NCBI RefSeq assembly: GCF_900103785.1
Contig: NZ_FNHE01000013.1
Location: 62,001 to 126,000 of the forward strand
DNA length: 64,000 bases
Reading direction: 5' to 3'
Origin: Geodermatophilus siccatus
GTDB taxonomy: Bacteria > Actinomycetota > Actinomycetes > Mycobacteriales > Geodermatophilaceae
Below, piece after piece: positions 60,694 through 64,000 of the stretch. Each line of letters begins with the position of its first letter. The stretch's first letter is position 1. Under the pieces are notes generated by a model that was not told where the DNA came from, ran no database searches, and saw nothing but the letters and a program-made list of their open reading frames with translations. The position numbers and the translations under genes are program-made.

Positions 60694-61635
60694 ATGACCG
60701 GCGCACCCCTCCCCGAGCCGGCGGTCTCCCCGACCGCCACCGAGGCCGGCGTCTCCTCGACGGCGCGGCCGCCGCGGCCGCGCTGGCGGCAGACGCTCGG
60801 CCTGCTCGCCCGCAACCCCACCGCGGCGGTGGCGGCGACGGTCCTGCTGCTGATCGTCCTCGTGGCCGTGTTCGACGAGGCCATCGCCCCCACCGGCCCC
60901 AACGAGATCGCGGTCCAGGACCGGCTGCAGCCGCCGAGCCTGGCGCACCCGTTCGGCACCGACGACCTCGGCCGGGACATCCTCAGCCGGGTGGTCCTGG
61001 GGGCGGCCGTGTCGCTGCGGGTGGGGTTCCTGGCGGTCGCCTTCGCACTGGTCGTCGGTGCCCTCATCGGCCTGCTGGCCGGCTACTACGGCCGCTGGGT
61101 GGACGACGTCCTGATGCGGTTGATGGACATCCTGTTCGCCTTCCCCGCGGTGCTGCTGGCGATCGCGGTGCTCGCCGTCCGGGGACCGGGGGCCGGCAAC
61201 ACCGCGCTGGCCATCGGCATCGTCTACATCCCCGTCTTCGCCCGGGTGACCCGCGCCAGCGTGCTCGGCGTCCGGGAGGAGGTGTACGTGCGGGCGTCGC
61301 GGTCGGTGGGGGCGTCGGACCTCCGGCTGCTCACCCGGCACGTGCTGCCCAACGCGGCGCCGCCGATCATCGTGCAGACCTCGATCAGCCTGGCCTTCGC
61401 CGTCCTGGCCGAGGCGGCGCTGTCCTTCCTCGGGCTGGGCACCCAGCCGCCGAACCCGTCGTGGGGGCTCATGCTGGCCGAGGGGCGCGGCTTCATCGAC
61501 CTGGCCTGGTGGCTGGCCTTCTTCCCGGGGATGGCGATCTTCCTGACCGTGCTCTGCTTCAACCTGCTCGGCGACGGGCTGCGTGACGTCCTCGACCCGC
61601 GCCAGCGCACGCTGATGGCCGGGAGCGGCAGGTGA
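60694..61635 (+). CDS. ABC importer permease, DppC type
   Basis: A 313-residue permease: a Pro/Thr-rich cytoplasmic N-terminus, RQTLGLLARNPTAAVAATVLLL, HPFGTDDLGRDILSRVVLGA, and the EAA loop REEVYVRASRSVGASDLRLLTRHVLPNAAPPII. It pairs with the DppB-type protein. ATG 60694 has only a weak GAGG upstream and lies within the ATGA ending the third mini-ORF, so it may rely on translational coupling. Confidence 0.92.
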   Translation: MTGAPLPEPAVSPTATEAGVSSTARPPRPRWRQTLGLLARNPTAAVAATVLLLIVLVAVFDEAIAPTGPNEIAVQDRLQPPSLAHPFGTDDLGRDILSRVVLGAAVSLRVGFLAVAFALVVGALIGLLAGYYGRWVDDVLMRLMDILFAFPAVLLAIAVLAVRGPGAGNTALAIGIVYIPVFARVTRASVLGVREEVYVRASRSVGASDLRLLTRHVLPNAAPPIIVQTSISLAFAVLAEAALSFLGLGTQPPNPSWGLMLAEGRGFIDLAWWLAFFPGMAIFLTVLCFNLLGDGLRDVLDPRQRTLMAGSGR

Positions 61636-62678
61636 GCGGCTCTGCCGTCCCGCCGGCTCCGCCGGGCGGGAGCGGACCAGTGCAGCAGGTGAGTGCGCCG
61701 CTGCTGGAGGTCGAGGACCTCCGGGTGCGGCTGCGCACGCCGCGCGGTCCGGCCGAGGTCGTCAACGGGCTGAGCTACACCGTCGGGCGCGGCGAGACCG
61801 TCGCGGTGGTGGGGGAGTCCGGCAGCGGCAAGAGCGTCTCGGTCCTGGCCCTGCTCGGGCTGCTGCCCGCCCGCGTGGCCACGGTGACCGGCTCCGCGCG
61901 GCTGGACGGCGAGGACCTGCTCACCATGTCCCCCGAGCGGCTGCGCGAGGTGCGCGGCCCCGGCGTCGGCATGGTCTTCCAGGACCCGATGACCTCGCTC
62001 AACCCGGTCCTGACGATCGGCCGGCAACTGGTCGAGGGGATCCGCGCCCACGGCGAGGTGTCCAAGGCCGCGGCGCGGGAGCGGGCGGCCGGGCTGCTGG
62101 CCGAGGTGGGCCTGCCCGACCCGCAGCGCGCGCTGGACCGCTACCCGCACGAACTCTCCGGTGGCATGCGCCAGCGGGTGGTCATCGCGATCGCCCTCGC
62201 CAACAACCCCTCGCTGCTCATCGCCGACGAGGCGACCACGGCTCTCGACGTGACCGTGCAGGCGCAGATCCTCGACCTGGTGGCCGGGCTGCAGAGCGAG
62301 CACGGCACCGGGGTCATCTGGATCACCCACGACCTCGGCGTCGTCGCCGGGATCGCCGACCGCGTGCTGGTCATGTACGGCGGGCGCTGCGTGGAGGACG
62401 GCACGGTGGACGACGTCCTCGAGCGGCCGGCGCACCCGTACACGCGCGGCCTGCTCGGCGCGCTGCCCGACCTCGCCTCGGCGGACGACGGTGAGCTGGC
62501 GACCGTGCCCGGGGTGCCGCCCGCGCCCACCGACCTGCCGCCGGGCTGCGTGTTCTGGCCGCGCTGCCCGGTGCGGTCGGACCCGCGCTGCGCGACCGAG
62601 CAGCCGCCGCTGGCGGTGGTGGGCGCGTCCGGCGGGGGCCTGCCGCACCGGGCGGCGACGTGGTGCGAGGAGGGGTGA
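61632..62678 (+). CDS. ABC importer ATPase, DppD type
   Basis: A 348-residue ATPase: Walker A GESGSGKS, signature LSGGMRQR, Walker [13 protein letters not shown], and the C-terminal oligopeptide-transporter extension [19 protein letters not shown]. In this extension several Cys are conserved and may hold an iron-sulfur cluster. GTG 61632 overlaps the DppC stop (GTGA). Confidence 0.94.
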   Translation: MSGSAVPPAPPGGSGPVQQVSAPLLEVEDLRVRLRTPRGPAEVVNGLSYTVGRGETVAVVGESGSGKSVSVLALLGLLPARVATVTGSARLDGEDLLTMSPERLREVRGPGVGMVFQDPMTSLNPVLTIGRQLVEGIRAHGEVSKAAARERAAGLLAEVGLPDPQRALDRYPHELSGGMRQRVVIAIALANNPSLLIADEATTALDVTVQAQILDLVAGLQSEHGTGVIWITHDLGVVAGIADRVLVMYGGRCVEDGTVDDVLERPAHPYTRGLLGALPDLASADDGELATVPGVPPAPTDLPPGCVFWPRCPVRSDPRCATEQPPLAVVGASGGGLPHRAATWCEEG

Positions 62679-63796
62679 TGGCCGACCGGAGGGTGACGGG
62701 CGAGCGAGCATCGCGGGGAGCGCCAGCGACCGAGGAGCGGAACGAGGCCGGAACCCGACCCATGGGTGACGTCCTGGTCTCCGCGCGCGGGCTGGAGGTG
62801 CACTTCCCGGTCCGCTCCGGCGGCGCGCTGCGGCGGACGACCGGCGTGCTGCGCGCGGTCGACGGCGTGGACCTCGACATCCGGCGCGGCGAGACGCTCG
62901 GGCTGGTCGGCGAGTCCGGCTGCGGGAAGTCGACGCTGGGCAACGCGCTGCTGCGGCTGGTGGAGCCGACCGGCGGGACGGTCACCTTCGACGGCACCGA
63001 CGTCACCGGCCTGGACCGCCGGGCCATGCGGGCGCTGCGCCGGCGCGCCGGGATGGTCTTCCAGGACCCGTTCGCCTCGCTCGACCCGCGCCGGACCGTG
63101 CGGCAGACGGTGTCCGAGCCGCTGGAGGTGCACGGCCTGCGGTCGGGCCGGCGGGAGCGCGCCGCGCGGGTCGCCGAGCTGCTGGAGCTGGTCGGCCTGG
63201 ACCCGGCGGTGGCCGACCGCTACCCGCACGAGTTCTCCGGCGGGCAGCGGCAGCGGGTCGGCATCGCCCGGGCGCTGGCCGGCGAGCCGGACTTCCTGGT
63301 CTGCGACGAGGCCATCGCCTCGCTGGACGTCAGCGTCCAGGCCCAGGTGCTCAACCTGCTGCGCCGGCTGCAGCGGCGGCTCGGGCTCACGCTGCTGTTC
63401 ATCTCGCACGACCTGTCCGCCGTCCGGCACGTCTCCGACCGGATCGCGGTGATGTACCTGGGGCGGGTCGTCGAGGTGGGGCCGGCGGCGGCGGTCGGCT
63501 CGGACCCGAAGATGCCCTACACGCAGGCCCTGCTGTCGGCGGTGCCCGTGCCGCACCCGTCGCTGGAGCGGACCCGGCAGCGGATCGTGCTGCGCGGCGA
63601 CGTCCCCTCGCCGGCGAACGTGCCCAGCGGCTGCCGGTTCCGCACCCGCTGCCCGTACGCCTTCGAGCCGTGTCCCGACGTCGACCCGGCGCTGCAGCCG
63701 GTCGGCGCGCCGGGGCAGCTCGCCGCCTGCCACCTGCACGGCGTCGTCGGCCGCCCGGTCGAGCGCGAGGAGGCCGTTCCCGCGCCCGCCGACTGA
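62678..63796 (+). CDS. ABC importer ATPase, DppF type
   Basis: A 372-residue ATPase partner of Dpp[18 protein letters not shown] (Walker A), [15 protein letters not shown] (signature), [13 protein letters not shown] (Walker B), and C-terminal [22 protein letters not shown] 62678 overlaps the DppD stop (TGATG). The first 28 residues ([19 protein letters not shown]...) are a charged stretch not usual in the family; ATG 62762 ([15 protein letters not shown]) is the conventional start and is in frame. Confidence 0.92.
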   Translation: MADRRVTGERASRGAPATEERNEAGTRPMGDVLVSARGLEVHFPVRSGGALRRTTGVLRAVDGVDLDIRRGETLGLVGESGCGKSTLGNALLRLVEPTGGTVTFDGTDVTGLDRRAMRALRRRAGMVFQDPFASLDPRRTVRQTVSEPLEVHGLRSGRRERAARVAELLELVGLDPAVADRYPHEFSGGQRQRVGIARALAGEPDFLVCDEAIASLDVSVQAQVLNLLRRLQRRLGLTLLFISHDLSAVRHVSDRIAVMYLGRVVEVGPAAAVGSDPKMPYTQALLSAVPVPHPSLERTRQRIVLRGDVPSPANVPSGCRFRTRCPYAFEPCPDVDPALQPVGAPGQLAACHLHGVVGRPVEREEAVPAPAD

Positions 63797-63876
63797 CCGA
63801 CGTCGTCCACCCCGCCCGGCCGCCACCGTCCCGCCCGGCTCCTCGGTCACGCGCCGCCGGGGACCCCTCTGCGAGT

Positions 63877-63944
63877 TGATCATGGGGTTGTTGCTCGACC
63901 GCACGCCGCGTCGAGCGTGTCCCGCAGCAACAACCCCATGATCA
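63877..63944. repeat. Family B palindromic element, copy 5 (perfect arms)
   Basis: Arms TGATCATGGGGTTGTTGC (63877-63894) and GCAACAACCCCATGATCA (63927-63944) pair perfectly over 18 bases with a 32-base loop. It follows the last gene of the ABC operon. Confidence 0.88.
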
Positions 63945-63946
63945 CC

Positions 63947-64000
63947 GCGGAGGGGCCACGAGCGGAGGGGCCACGAGCGGAGGGCCGGGGGAGCGAAGGG
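63947..64000. repeat. 15-bp direct repeats at the window edge
   Basis: Two identical units GCGGAGGGGCCACGA (63947-63961, 63962-63976) and a partial third (63977-63986). No gene is seen here. Confidence 0.55.

Overview
The window is very GC-rich DNA with dense, short-spaced genes, third codon positions almost always G or C, many GTG starts and many leaderless promoters. Together with a bacterial proteasome activator (Bpa), a class E sortase substrate (LAFTG), GuaB1, FolP2 and a thiolase-FabG4-HtdX cluster like that of mycobacteria, this points to the chromosome of a high-GC actinobacterium. A Geodermatophilaceae-type genome (Blastococcus, Geodermatophilus, Modestobacter) is my best guess, by inference only. 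I saw no phage, insertion sequence, CRISPR array, rRNA or tRNA.

Layout. 1-4.7 kb: end of an ABC ATPase, a small barrel protein, a GDT1-type cation exporter behind a yybP-ykoY (Mn2+) riboswitch, an MFS transporter, and a divergent YczE/MocR pair with a palindromic operator. 4.8-9.3 kb: two overlapping genes for diguanylate cyclases with helical-repeat N-termini; the second carries a C-terminal LarB-like domain that lacks the expected active-site cysteine. 9.4-20.2 kb: pheA, an MmpL exporter with its MarR regulator, a GroES-like protein, a metallopeptidase, guaB1, a toxin-antitoxin pair, a TspO-like protein, serS and two HAD phosphatases. 20.6-27.9 kb: an adenosylcobalamin-dependent diol dehydratase operon (small, large and medium subunits plus two-subunit reactivase), divergent from an HbpS/PduO-C-like gene and a GAF regulator. 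It has no microcompartment shell genes. 28-42 kb: Bpa, a class V aminotransferase-like protein lacking the PLP lysine, oxidoreductases, an AraC regulator, a CoA ligase, hotdog proteins, folP2, a serine hydrolase, HU, an aldo/keto reductase and a degenerate EAL protein. 42-45 kb: a GAF/PAS/SpoIIE phosphatase. 45-54 kb: an amidase and a fatty-acid locus (acyl-CoA dehydrogenase, TetR, thiolase, FabG4, HtdX). 54-64 kb: a sortase-anchored glycine-rich protein, a GH2 glycosidase and a five-gene family-5 ABC importer operon.

Between genes there are two families of large imperfect palindromes. Family A (four copies, GATCAGCTGA outer arms and a CCTGGCTCACC core) and family B (five copies, GATCAYGGGG arms) mostly sit at gene 3' ends, and their arms covary. 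They look like a genome-wide intergenic element that may serve as a bidirectional terminator.

The most unusual observations are: the GGDEF-LarB fusion with Cys replaced by Ala; a 17-bp triplication between two permease genes that creates a chain of three mini-ORFs joined by ATGA overlaps; a probable CTG start; a tandem 24-bp repeat in the diol dehydratase control region; and the lysine-less aminotransferase fold.
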